Shown: piece after piece, positions 54,534-64,000 of the stretch
How positions within the stretch are numbered: position 1 is the stretch's first letter
How the letters are laid out: each line of letters begins with the position of its first letter
NCBI GenBank assembly: GCA_947311845.1
Contig: CAMZMU010000071.1
Span: forward strand, 21,861,236 to 21,925,235
Direction: 5' to 3'
DNA length: 64,000 nt
Source of the DNA: Poa pratensis
Lineage: Eukaryota; Streptophyta; Magnoliopsida; Poales; Poaceae
The notes under the pieces: generated by a model
Database searches by the model: none
What the model was told of the DNA's origin: nothing
The model's input: the letters and a program-made list of their open reading frames with translations, nothing else
Translations under genes and position numbers: made by a program

Positions 54534-56929
54534 TCACCTCGGGCCAGATAATATGGATGCTTGAGATGGAACTGAATGTGTTGATGAATTATCTTGAACA
54601 AACATGAGTGAATTTGCATCAAAGGTTTGTACGCTTATAGCACCTTCCAAAACCTTGATCACAGTTGACATTGAAGGCCTTTGCATGCTATCATGTTGCA
54701 GACACCATATTGCGAGCTTTATCATTTGAACCACTTCCTCCTGGTTTGAAACCATATCATCACTACGCTTGTCAATCAGATCAATCAGTTGGTTGTTTTG
54801 AACCTTTTCTCGTAATATATTTATGAGCTGAACATTCTCCTTGGGCTGAGAGTTGTCGATATTTTTTCTTCCACTTATTATTTCCATGATGACAACTCCA
54901 AAGCTGTAGACATCAACTTTTTCAGTGATCTACGATGTCAACCATTCAGGTGCCAGATATCCAGGCGTTCCTCTCATCACAGTCACTATCTTGCTTTGAT
55001 CTCTATTTATTAACTTACATAGTCCAAAATCAGCCACTTTGGCGTTGAAGTTGTCACCCAAGAGAATGTTTTGTGGTTTGATATCCAAATGGGCAATTTT
55101 CCGCCTACACTCCTCATGAAGATAGCAAAGGCCCTTGGCAATATCCAGAATGATCTTACAACGGGTGCACCATTCAAGAGGGGCATTATTATGTTGGTAA
55201 TAGATCCACCTGTCAAGCGACCCTCTTGACATATATTCATATACAAGAAGCCTCTCAGATTTTCTACACAAAAGCCAATCAGCCTGACAAGATTATTGTG
55301 TTCAATGCTACCAATAGACTCGACCTCTGCCAAGAATTCTTTCTTTCCTTGTCTAGCACCTTCCAGACGTTTCACTGCAACTCTTTCTTCACCTAATTTC
55401 CCTTAAAAAACTGACCCAAACCCACCCTCTCCGAGCTTTGTACTGAATTCTTCGTGCATTCGCTCAACTTCTGAGAAGATAACCTTTTTGGCATTCCAGG
55501 TAATTGATCGAAATTAAAATCCTCGTCATTGTCTTCATACTTCCTCCTCCTTTGTAGATAAATAGTGACAGCAATAGAAAACAATAAAAGTGCAGTAATA
55601 GCTCCAAGTGTAGCAGCGACCTTCATCTTCTTTTTGTTGGCATGAGTTGCAGATATGGAGGGGCTAAGTTGCACCTTGATGTAAGCAGAGGAGTTATAAC
55701 CAGCATTGTCAGGTTGTACTGCCTGGAAGGAGAAGACCTTCGTCATCCACACACATTCTCCAGCTCCGAACAGAATAGCCATGCAGGAGCAGTTCTTCAA
55801 GCAGGCTTGCTTGCAGTCATCGATGCTTGTTGCGTTCACAGCCATGTGGTTATTATCAAAGCAAGAAATCACTGGAAGGGACAATAGCTGATGGCGTCGT
55901 ATTTCTTCACAAGAGATTGGTGTTAATGGTGTGCAACCAAGATTTGGCTTCCTTTCATCCACCAGATTGAAGTAGCTTGAATTTGAATTATTCTCAAGTG
56001 GACATGTGCATTGCCCTCCGGTGCATATGCCGTACTCCCCGCAGACTTTTGGGTAAGAACAAGCATCCATTCCCATAGACCCCAGTATATCATACACCAC
56101 TGTCCAACTCTCGCGAGACCATGACCATTCATACAGTCTAAGGTATCAATCTGAATCTAATCTCATGTACTGGGTGGATTTAGCTCCTGGCAGTGAGATG
56201 CTATCAGTTATATTTTGCTGCAGAATGATGTCGAGGCTTCCATTCATGAACGTAGCCATAATTGGGTGAATTCCTGTATCACCTAATTTTGTCTTATACG
56301 AAAAATAGACTTGTGGTGGTGTGGATTCGGCATAATAAGCATTTAATCTATCTGGTAGTATTGTGATATAAAACTGATTCTTAATCCAATTTGTTGGAGA
56401 GGTATTTGCTGTGAGCCTCATACCTTCCACAAGTGACTGCCATGGACCATTGTGTTAGTAGGATGATCAAATGACTGCCAGATAGAACCAGATTGCCGTT
56501 CTCGTTAATCACCATGTCAGCATCACGGAGGACCAAGTTCCCATCCGGTGTAAACTCAAGGGTGGCGTTCTCCCTAACAGGGTGATCCCGATTGGCACAC
56601 CAAACCACCGCCTGTGAATCATTCCCGTGCATCGCTTGTCCGCGGCTGCCAGTTTGGACAATGGAGACAGCAAAGAGGAACACGTCGCAAGAGTAAGCAC
56701 ATATGAACCCTGCAACATAGGCTAGGCGGATGGAGGCAGTGGCTTGTGGTTGCGGGAAGCGGATAACAACGGGACGAATGATTGAATTACGGTCGAAGTC
56801 GAAGAAGACGGCATTGTTGATCCACACTATGGAGGGTTTGGCCATGAAATCCTCCTCTGAGACCTGTGCCTCAGAAAACATCGGTGCTGCGGTTGCAAGT
56901 ACGAGGAAGAAGAGGTTGGCAGGACCCAT
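54534..56929 (-). pseudogene. G-type lectin S-receptor-like Ser/Thr kinase (SD2-5-like), decayed
   Basis: Intronless receptor-kinase remnant. N-terminal signal peptide (MGPANLFFLVLATAAP), B-lectin region (VVWCANRDHPVRENATLEFT, DGNLVLRDAD), an EGF/PAN-like region (CGEYGICTGGQCTCP, CKQACLKNCSCMAILF), TM helix (ATLGAITALLLFSIAVTIYL) and kinase (RVAVKRLEG, HLDIKPQNILL, DFGLCKL, GTPGYLAPEWLTS) to the tail ASILSGPR. Lesions: an internal deletion in the B-lectin domain after RDAD and frameshift(s) near 56430-56500; TGA at 56146-56148; frameshifts near 55445 and 55400 at the glycine loop, with a stop at 55393-55395; a one-base shift near 55258; TAG at 54930-54932 just after APEWLTS. The kinase uses HLD rather than HRD, as other members of this subfamily do. 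It cannot encode a full receptor. Confidence 0.88.
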
Positions 56930-57630
56930 GTTATAGCTTCAACGAAAACAGAAACTTTAATCAAGAAGAAATCAGTTGATTCTTGGATAAAAGATACTGG
57001 GGACGAACTAGCAGAGTGGAAGAAACAAGATCACAAGGTCACACCTGACGATATTGATCAGCCTGACGTGATCGCCGGAGAGATGGCCGGTGTCACCGAA
57101 GAGCTTGGGGTAGCTCTGGGATTCTCAGAGATTGGCTCGTCTGTTTAGTCCCAAAGTGCCACTGACTGTCTTGGCTGTAACATGCTGCTGGCTTGAACGT
57201 GGAGTGTACGTTGTCAACAAAGTCTCTGTTTAGACGCCGAAGCATGATGAACTGCATTTATAAATAATATTCATAGGGGTTGAGTGGATCTGGGTCGGCC
57301 TAAGTTTCATTATCACAGGCGATTTTCAGTAAAAGCTATGCTTTGTGCTGGTATTCTGCCATCCCCGATTCAGAGCCGCCTATCATGGAAAACATCCGGT
57401 GTAAACATCCATATGGTGGAAACCATGTGAAATCATGTTTAATATTTTTTCAGTTTCGAAGCAGGGAGAAAATTTCAAGTTCTAACTGAAATCATTTTAG
57501 GTAAGCCTGTAGGTGGGCACGCTCACTGCTGCCTACCAAGTGACCGCTTGTGCCCGTTTAAATTAAACGGGATGCCACATGTTATTGTCCATATAATTGG
57601 CTGGTGTTAAGCGGCTGTCCACCTACCCGC
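56930..57630. other. Upstream of the lectin-kinase pseudogene
   Basis: No gene is recognised. This would have been the promoter of the minus-strand pseudogene. Confidence 0.4.
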
Positions 57631-58400
57631 TTAGGGCAACTTCAACGGGGGGACGCATTTCGTCCGCCCGATCACGGTCCAACGTGGCGACGCATTTGCA
57701 TTACGCGCTCGTTTCGTGTCCGCGCGGATGCATTTTCAGCCCAAATTTAGACTCAACGGACAGTCCGCGCGTTCGTTGGTGTCCGGTTGTCCGCCCACTC
57801 GCCTTCCCGGTCCCACATGGCAGCGACCCAACTGCCCGCTCGTCTCCCCCCTTCGTAATGGCACGAGTGGGGGGGGGGCTCATCCGCGTCCACTCCACAC
57901 CCTGAGCTCCACGAGATAACGCTCCTTGGATGGGCTCGCCAGGGTGCCCCACGACCCGGCGTTGCAGGCCAGAGCGCTCGTGCCACCGCAGCCAAAGCCG
58001 GAGCAAGGGGCGTTCTGGGACGGGCTCGTGGGTCAGACGTGGACATGGACGGCGTAGATTACCTTGCGCGGCGAGGAGCTGCAACGACGACACCGGTCAG
58101 GTCCTCCTCATGCACGGCGCAGGGACGGTGAAGGATGCGACACCGCCGCTCATGATCGTGGTGGTGTGGTCGACAAGGAGGGCGGAAAGGTGGGAGATCA
58201 CCTTGCGGGCACAGCAGAGCTGCCCCTCGTGGATCTCCCCGGGCATGAGCATCACATGCGCCGTTGTCGGCAAGGAGCTCGGAGGGTTTCACCTGGTCGG
58301 TGTCGGCGTGTGTCGCATTGTACATGGAACTCTGGAATTCTCCGCCATGGAGGGCACTGCCCATGACGCGCGCATCGTCGCCTGGTCACGCTAGAGCGAC
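57631..58400. mobile_element. Harbinger-like relic
   Basis: GGCAACTTCAACGGGGGGACGC followed by CGTCCGCCCG, CGCATTTGCATTACGCG and GTCCGCGCG words resembles the terminal regions of the Harbinger-like elements at 31.4 and 42.6 kb. The GC-rich body to about 58400 has several overlapping open frames with no domain I recognise. No right end was found. Confidence 0.35.
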
Positions 58401-58840
58401 AGGAGCAAGCTGAACAAGAAGAACAACTGGGAAATAGGGATTCAATTTGTTTTGTCTCTGTTTTAACTGAAGCGAAGAGGTCACGTGAATTCTATGAAAA
58501 GTGGAGGGTTTCTATAAAATAACTACTCGGTGTTAAACCCTCAACAGTCTTGACAAAAACAATTTGAAAAATAACTTCAAAACTAGACGTTTTAACAATT
58601 TCTTCAAACCAAACTTATTCTAAATCAAAAGGAAAATTTTTGTCGAGACTTATATTGTTTTGAAAAATTATAGACTCGATCGTCGAGCGTGGCAGCTGAT
58701 TGTGCCAATTCGGACAAATCTGATGTTTTTACACCATAATACAAGTTTTAGGGCCACCACAACCCCAATTTTTACAAGTTTATGTGTATGTTTGCACATC
58801 AATTTTATGGGTGTGTCTTGTATTTTTTTTTTTGCAAACA
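58401..58840. other. Intergenic AT-rich DNA
   Basis: Nothing recognised. It ends at the target duplication of the next element. Confidence 0.4.
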
Positions 58841-58852
58841 GTGTGTGTCATG

Positions 58853-59496
58853 TTTTTTTTTTGCGAGCAAAGAACCCGGCATTATCCGGAAACATTACAG
58901 AAAGGTCCCTGAGGAAAAACAAAATTACAGCTTAGCCCTTCTGCAACGTTGACCACGGCTTCGACGCACCGGAGCTGTCGGTGACGTGCCGCCACCGCTG
59001 CCTCCCTTGAATCCTTGGATCGGAGGCAGTCCCCAGGCGGTCGGGAAGTCGCCAAGCACCGGTCGAAACCTACACCAGCGGTCGTCGTCGTCGCTCCGAA
59101 TCGCACCAGGATCTTGCAGTAGATCTTCGGTTGCTGGCTCCGCCGTCCACGGAGCCAAGCTTGGGGAAGCCGCCCACGGCACCTCCGCGGAGATGCAAGG
59201 ACGACGATGGCGGTAGATCGATGGCGGAGCTCCACAGAACACCATCGCCGGAGAGGAAATCCACCACCTGCAAACAACGGCCGCCGCGCCTCCGCCTCCA
59301 AAACGCCGGCCGCCTGAGTCCTAAGAGCTCCTACTATGTACACGACACGAGACGGGGATCCCCCGGCTTCCCGCCGCCGAAGCGGCCGGCGGAGGCCGAG
59401 AGATCCCCCGAATCAGCGCCGGCGAGGTGGAGTTCTCGGGGGATTCACAAATCGCCTTCCTTTTACTGTAGACGGGAAAGGAGAGCGTCCAAGGTC
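58853..59496 (-). mobile_element. Poly(A)-tailed retroposon, copy 1, 12-base TSD
   Basis: Read on the minus strand, the element starts near 59496 with CTCTCCTTTCCCGTCTACAG, has a GC-rich body with GGCCGCTTCGGCGGCGGGAAG and GGGGATCCCCGTCTCG, and ends in an A run (seen as T at 58853-58863). Perfect flanking repeats GTGTGTGTCATG lie at 58841-58852 and 59497-59508. The body is related to copy 2 at 61891-62760 (shared GGCCGCTCCGGCGGCGGGAG, GGGGATCCCCGTTTCACG wording). Open frames inside are not recognised, so it was probably moved by a LINE. Confidence 0.85.
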
Positions 59497-59508
59497 GTGT
59501 GTGTCATG

Positions 59509-60303
59509 TATTTAACTGTAATTAAAACATAATTACGTACTCCCGGAGAAAAGATAATTTACGACGAACTTACAGGTTAACTTTCACGAGAGGCTGCTGA
59601 TCGAATAAATGAAAGCTTCGCGTTCATTGATGATGACGCTGCATCAATTACTCCACTTGACACGTGCAATAGCAGGCTAAATCAATGGACACACGAGTCA
59701 TTCATGGAGTGTCGTGAATACGATCATGAGTACGTTGGACTGTAGGAGTGACCGAGTGATGTTTAACACGTACGGTTAGCTGTCAACGGCTTCTGTGATC
59801 GAATGCCACCAGACAAAATTTCTCAATATGAAAAAGCCATTCTAAGTACTATTAATCTAGAATTACAAAAATCCTTCTTAGAAAAAGGTGGCTCCTGATG
59901 CTTCTTTAAAAGAAAGCGCTTTGCCTTACCTTTGAATTAATCAAAAAGGTTGCCCCTTACTCGCAAGCAGATGTAGGAAGGCTTTTCTCGCCAACTGAAC
60001 TGCGTCACCAAAAGCGACTCCTTATTGGTAGAGGATAGGTGGGTCCTAGTCCAACCTAAGTCAGTTCGAACCTGACGAGTCGTTCATCCCGCTAGCTCGC
60101 GTCACAGAGCTGATAAATGTTACCGATGAAATCTTCGCCGTACGTCGGCGTCGCGAGCAAGCTCATACACGATTTTGATGTCCTGTATTTTAACTCCGAG
60201 CAGCTTGTACCGAACGTGCCAACTCATCTCCTGTGCTCCCCTATCTCCATCCCTCAATTTTACTGTTTATTTGACTATTTATAAATCCAATTCAACTAAA
60301 CTA
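59509..60303. other. Intergenic, nothing recognised
   Basis: AT-rich, without a coding frame or repeat that I can name. Confidence 0.4.
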
Positions 60304-60520
60304 CTCCCTCTGATCCGAATTGATTGTTGCCGGCCCTGTACTCCTCCGTCCCAAAATAAGTGTCTCAAGTTTGCCCAAAAGTAGATGTATCTAGACATGT
60401 TTCATGTATAAATACATTCACTTTTTGACAAACTTGAGACACTTATTTTTGGACGGAGGGAGTACAATTTTGTGTTGTGCTAGCTCACTTGTTACGTCAA
60501 TTATTCCCGATTGGAGGGAG
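60304..60520. mobile_element. Outer Stowaway-like MITE containing a second MITE
   Basis: CTCCCTCTGATCCGAATTGA at the left and ATTCCCGATTGGAGGGAG at the right form imperfect inverted repeats flanked by TA (60302-60303 and 60521-60522). The host part is interrupted by the MITE at 60341-60462. Confidence 0.75.
60341..60462. mobile_element. Inner Stowaway MITE, 122 bp
   Basis: The arms CTCCTCCGTCCCAAAATAAG and the complementary end TATTTTTGGACGGAGGGAG are flanked by TA on both sides. The arms pair inwards through GTGTCTCAAGTTTG/CAAACTTGAGACAC. It is inserted in another MITE and so is the younger. Confidence 0.92.
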
Positions 60521-60522
60521 TA

Positions 60523-61880
60523 CATTGTGCTGCGTCGTTGACCAAAGGTGTGGCATGACATGGATAACATGCTGAGCTGAGCCGGCCGCCATGCCTTCCC
60601 CGCCACCAGGAGGTCCCTGCTCCACCCCAGCCTCGCCGCTGTGCTCGATTTCCCTGTCGCTGCAGCCCAGGACAGGTCCTCAAGCTCGCCGCCGGTCGCC
60701 GGAACTCCTGCTGCGCGTTCGCCCACTGGCCGCTCCCTGCTGCGGACCTGGCATCCACCACCGCCGTCCCAGCTCCCGCGGCAACTCGCCGCCACCAGCT
60801 CACTGCAGTCCGGTCGACCTGGATCCGCACGTTGCAACGTCTCGTCGCCGTCCCGAGCTAGCTCATGTGTAAGGGCGAGTTCCTCCTCTACCAGATGGTC
60901 GCACGGCTCTGATGTTCGACATTCTGATGTTCTTCTCTACTAGCTTCCTCTGTTTCTCTTTTTTACAGCAGTACAAACTATGCTAATAGAGGCAGTGCAG
61001 GTTAGCATAAGTTTAGAAATTGTGACGCCCTTTTTCTGCCTTAGTTGTGCCTCCCTGGTATTACTTCGTGGAGTGCGCGGATAATTTCTTAACGCGGACG
61101 AACATTAGTCGATTTTGCCTGTTCTTTGTGACGAGTTGTGCTCTCTGTTGCTCCTCGAGCTAGAGGCCTCATTTTTCTCTTGTACAGTACTTGAGCTGTC
61201 GTTACTAAAAATTCGATCCATTCAGCTGATTTAATCAATTTTAGATTAGATTGGCCAAACCTGGGAATTGTTCATGTAGAAAATTGCAGCGACGCCACAC
61301 CTAAAGGAAGTACAGGTGTTCTGGAAGTTTGCCTGTCTATAACCGGCCTTTGCTGTTCAAGTAACATCCATTCAATCAGTCCAATACTGTAGCGGTGGTG
61401 AGGTGCAGTCCATCCATGCGGTATAAAGGGAACCTCGACTTGCATTTTCTTCAGTCATTCACAGTGCCGGCAGCGACCAATCTTCTTTTAGTATTAAGTT
61501 TGGCATGATTTCAATGACCAGTGGAAAAGTATCAATGTCAACAGTGGCTGGTTCAGCACGGCAGTGCAAAAAATCAATCAGCAGACTGTTGATCATATAT
61601 TACACAACTAATAACGAAACATCATTGAAAAAAGGAAGTGAACGCTTTCATAGATGCATTGCTGTATACGGATGAAAGAAAAATATGGCAATCGCTCGGG
61701 CGTAGTCGGAGGCAGCTTTCGTATGTGTAAGAATATCAGCTTTTCGACTTGTCCATCTTCCCTTGGCCAAGGGCACGGTAAGTTGTGTGTGTGTGTGTTT
61801 TTTTTTGCGAATTCGGCAGTACTATCCCAAGTGTGTCTCTCAGAGACGTTTTCCATTTTTGGACAGTAAACATAGTAGTA
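60523..61880. other. Intergenic, no gene called
   Basis: A GC-rich patch at 60570-60900 has open frames on both strands rich in Pro/Ser/Arg, the usual result of GC-rich DNA; no domain was found. The rest is AT-rich. Confidence 0.4.
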
Positions 61881-61890
61881 TCAAGAAGTA

Positions 61891-62760
61891 TAAATAAAAC
61901 AGTTGGTCGTCCCCCTCCCGTTCACTGTAGCGCGAGAGGCGATTTTTAACGCGCTGGTCGTCCCCCTCCCGTTCACTGTAGCGCGAGAGGCGATTTTTAG
62001 ATCTCCCCGTTCGATCCACCTCCTCGACGTCGATCCGCCGGATCCCTCGCCCTCCGGCGGCCGCTCCGGCGGCGGGAGGGTGGGGGATCCCCGTTTCACG
62101 TGTGTAGATAGGGTAGGTTCTTGTGGGGCTTCAGCCGACGGCGCCGTGGAGACGGCGGAGTCGCCGGTGTCGTTTTTGGTGCAGGTGCGCGTCCTCTCCG
62201 GCGGCGGCGCTCGGCAGAGCTCCGTGGCGGCGCGTCTGCGGCCCTGGCACCCGCGGATCGTCGGATCCGTGCCGTGCTTCGATCCCCTGCCAGATCCAGC
62301 GTGGCGGTTTCCGTGCTGGCGGGGGATCCGGTGGAGCTTCAAGGCGGCTGCTGCGCGGAAGGGTGGAGTGGTGGTGGCCGATTCGTGGCGTTGGCCATGG
62401 ATCTGGAGCGGGTGGTGCTCGGGGCCCTGCCCCGGCCGATGCGGCTTCTTCGTCGTCTGTGCCAGCGCGGTGGTGCTGGCCTCTCCTGCGGCTCAACAGC
62501 GCCTCCGGGCTAGGAGTACTCCCGTTCCTGGGATGGCGGTTTCCGGCGGGTCCCTGCGTCGTCGTCTTCGACGGTGGTGCTCGTGCTCGCGGTTCGTCTC
62601 GAGGTTGAAGAAGGTGGTGCGCAGCAGCGGCGCTCCTTGTTGCTTTCCCGATCCTCTCCTTACTTGTTCTTCTTCTTTGTTTCGATCTATGTACTCTGTA
62701 TGTGGTTCGATTGGTGAATAGATGTGGGAGTTTGGATGTGTCAAAAAAAAAAAAAAACAG
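61891..62760 (+). mobile_element. Poly(A)-tailed retroposon, copy 2, 10-base TSD
   Basis: Flanked by TCAAGAAGTA at 61881-61890 and 62761-62770, with an A run at 62743-62757. The GC-rich body is related to copy 1 in inverse orientation. A frame runs through most of it (61903-62721), but its composition looks like GC-rich chance coding and it has no known domain. The part before the tail, ATGTACTCTGTATGTGGTTC, is a plausible 3' UTR. Confidence 0.82.
61904..61998 (+). repeat. 51-base tandem repeat at the 5' end of retroposon copy 2
   Basis: GGTCGTCCCCCTCCCGTTCA and the following 25 bases (to GAGGCGATTTTTA) occur twice at a period of 51 bases, identical over about 44 bases. Repeated 5' units are known in some LINE leaders; here the function is unknown. 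Confidence 0.9.
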
Positions 62761-62770
62761 TCAAGAAGTA

Positions 62771-63560
62771 CACTACACATATGAGAAGTACAAGTGAAAC
62801 ATGAACTGATTTTAGTGAATGAATATTTTTAGTAAATAATACTCGCAATTCTATTATACGTATATTCTAATTTTTAATTTTTAGTAGATAGTCACTGAGT
62901 TCATCTTTCCAACGCAGCAAGAATCACTCACTTCCGAGGTCGGATCGGTTGCTAAATAAGGATCACTAAATTCCGAGGTCAGATGGGTTGGCAAATAATT
63001 TATCAAACGAGAAAAAAAGATTTGACAAATAATTTTAAGCCTGTGGCAGTACAAAGTATTCATATTCGGAAAATTCTCACATGTAACCTACAACATGGTC
63101 GCCGCCATCAATTTATTCTTTCGAAGTGAAGAGGACGGAAATATGCTTCTCAATAATGTATTATCCAAATCCCCGTTGCAACGCACGGTCATTTAGCTAG
63201 TAATCATCAATATATAATGACAGCTTACCAAAGTTGCCGATTAGGATTTCTTTTTTGACCTTCTGATTAGGAATTTAGTCACTGAATCGACCAGTTATTT
63301 ACCGCAACATTCCAGGTTTGACCAGACGACACGCGGGCCCGCTTCAGCAGCCGGTCACCGACTGACACATGGGCCCGGCGACAAACCCCTCCCGAGACCT
63401 GTCATCGTGCGGCCCCACGAACTCCGACACGTCGCCTCTATCGCAGCGCCGACCTTTTGTCTACTCCCCGCGCCCAGCCTCCACTGCCAACTGGACCCCA
63501 CGACCACACCGGGCCCACACATCGGAACTCTCGTGACCGCATTTTACCGCCCAGCGATTC
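62771..63560. other. Intergenic; possible promoter of the right-edge gene
   Basis: An imperfect direct repeat TTCCGAGGTCGGATCGGTTG / TTCCGAGGTCAGATGGGTTG lies near 62932 and 62971. From 63310 the base composition rises to GC-rich, consistent with approach to a gene. Confidence 0.4.
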
Positions 63561-64000
63561 GAAAACCGAATCAAAGCAAAATAAATAAATCGGAGTCGCG
63601 GAAGGGAAGAGAAAAAATTAACTGCGAGGAGCACACGCATCCGTTGTTCTCGCTTCTTCTTCGTCTCCCCGTTGCCTCTTCCTCCCATGCGACCCTCGCC
63701 AGCGCACCTCGTCGCCGCGAGCAAAGGCCAAGCCGGACACGGAAGTAGCGAAGCTTCGTGTGCGTGGGCGTGAGGGGAGGAGGTCGGCCGCGGACCCTTT
63801 CCTCTGCTGATCCGGATCGATCCCGTGCGGCGGAGCGATCCCCGGTGGATCGCCGGAGATAGTGCGGTTAGTAGTAGCCGGTAACAGCGCGCGGCTTTTG
63901 AGTTCGCCGGCACGTGTTTGAGTATACGAGTGACTTTTGTTTTCCCACCCTCTCCGTTTGCAGTTGCTGGATTCGGTTCGGTGGGGGATTTTTTGGAGTT
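63561..64000 (+). other. Probable 5' leader of a plus-strand gene at the window edge
   Basis: The stretch is C/T- and GC-rich like a grass 5' UTR, and contains a good acceptor context (TTTTCCCACCCTCTCCGTTTGCAG ending 63963) followed by GC-rich sequence to the edge. No coding start was identified with confidence. It could equally be a bidirectional GC-rich promoter. Confidence 0.35.

Noticed and set aside
60591..60943. GC-rich open frames with an ATG at 60591 as a gene start
   Set aside because: Overlapping frames on both strands and low-complexity Pro/Ser/Arg content, with no splice partner or domain.
61903..62721. 272-codon plus-strand frame called as a gene
   Set aside because: It lies entirely within a poly(A)-tailed retroposon, has chance-like composition in GC-rich DNA and no known domain.

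Overview
The window is nuclear DNA of a grass, most likely a Pooideae/Triticeae species (wheat, barley or goat-grass type). I base this on GC-rich monocot-style coding ends, GT-AG introns, Stowaway MITEs with the CTCCCTCCGT terminus, an Au-type SINE 3' end, LINE tails, PIF/Harbinger-like elements and LTR debris. Nothing looks bacterial, viral or organellar.

Layout, left to right. (1) 1-1.3 kb: minus-strand PPR gene of the At3g14730 type, running off the left edge and carrying an apparent +1 frameshift. (2) 1.4-12.8 kb: repeat-rich block with a 1.1-1.2 kb segment present twice in direct orientation, a 2.3 kb solo LTR (TSD GTATC) lying inside a small unknown ORF, and a frameshifted grass-specific ORF beside a Harbinger-like end. 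(3) 13-17.1 kb: intact three-exon WUSCHEL-related homeobox gene of the WOX13 clade. (4) 18.5-43 kb: tandem head-to-tail pair of LRR-VIII-1 receptor kinases (At1g06840-like), 20 coding exons each, with conserved exon phases. The left copy is intact (950 aa). The right copy is intact except for one missing base in exon 4, which creates a stop at the exon 4/5 junction. The pair also shares its upstream and downstream flanks, so insertions can be dated relative to the duplication by comparing paralogues. (5) 43-49.9 kb: mostly unassigned intergenic DNA with a 5'-truncated LINE, a long-TIR element and a 26-base G run. (6) 49.9-53.0 kb: intact four-exon ARGLU1-like gene (RS-rich head, Glu/Arg-rich coiled-coil tail) with a SINE in intron 2. 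(7) 54.5-56.9 kb: decayed single-exon G-type lectin S-receptor-like kinase. (8) 57-64 kb: Harbinger-like relic, two members of one poly(A)-tailed retroposon family (both with perfect TSDs), a Stowaway nested in a Stowaway, and a probable 5' leader of a gene beginning at the right edge.

The genes do not form a pathway. The two kinase loci are related by duplication; the other genes appear to be independent neighbours. I saw no novel multi-gene system. The best leads are the one-base lesion in the second kinase, the PPR frameshift, and a set of insertions whose exact borders can be read. Exon borders below were read by hand from splice signals, phase and paralogue comparison; none was tested with transcripts.
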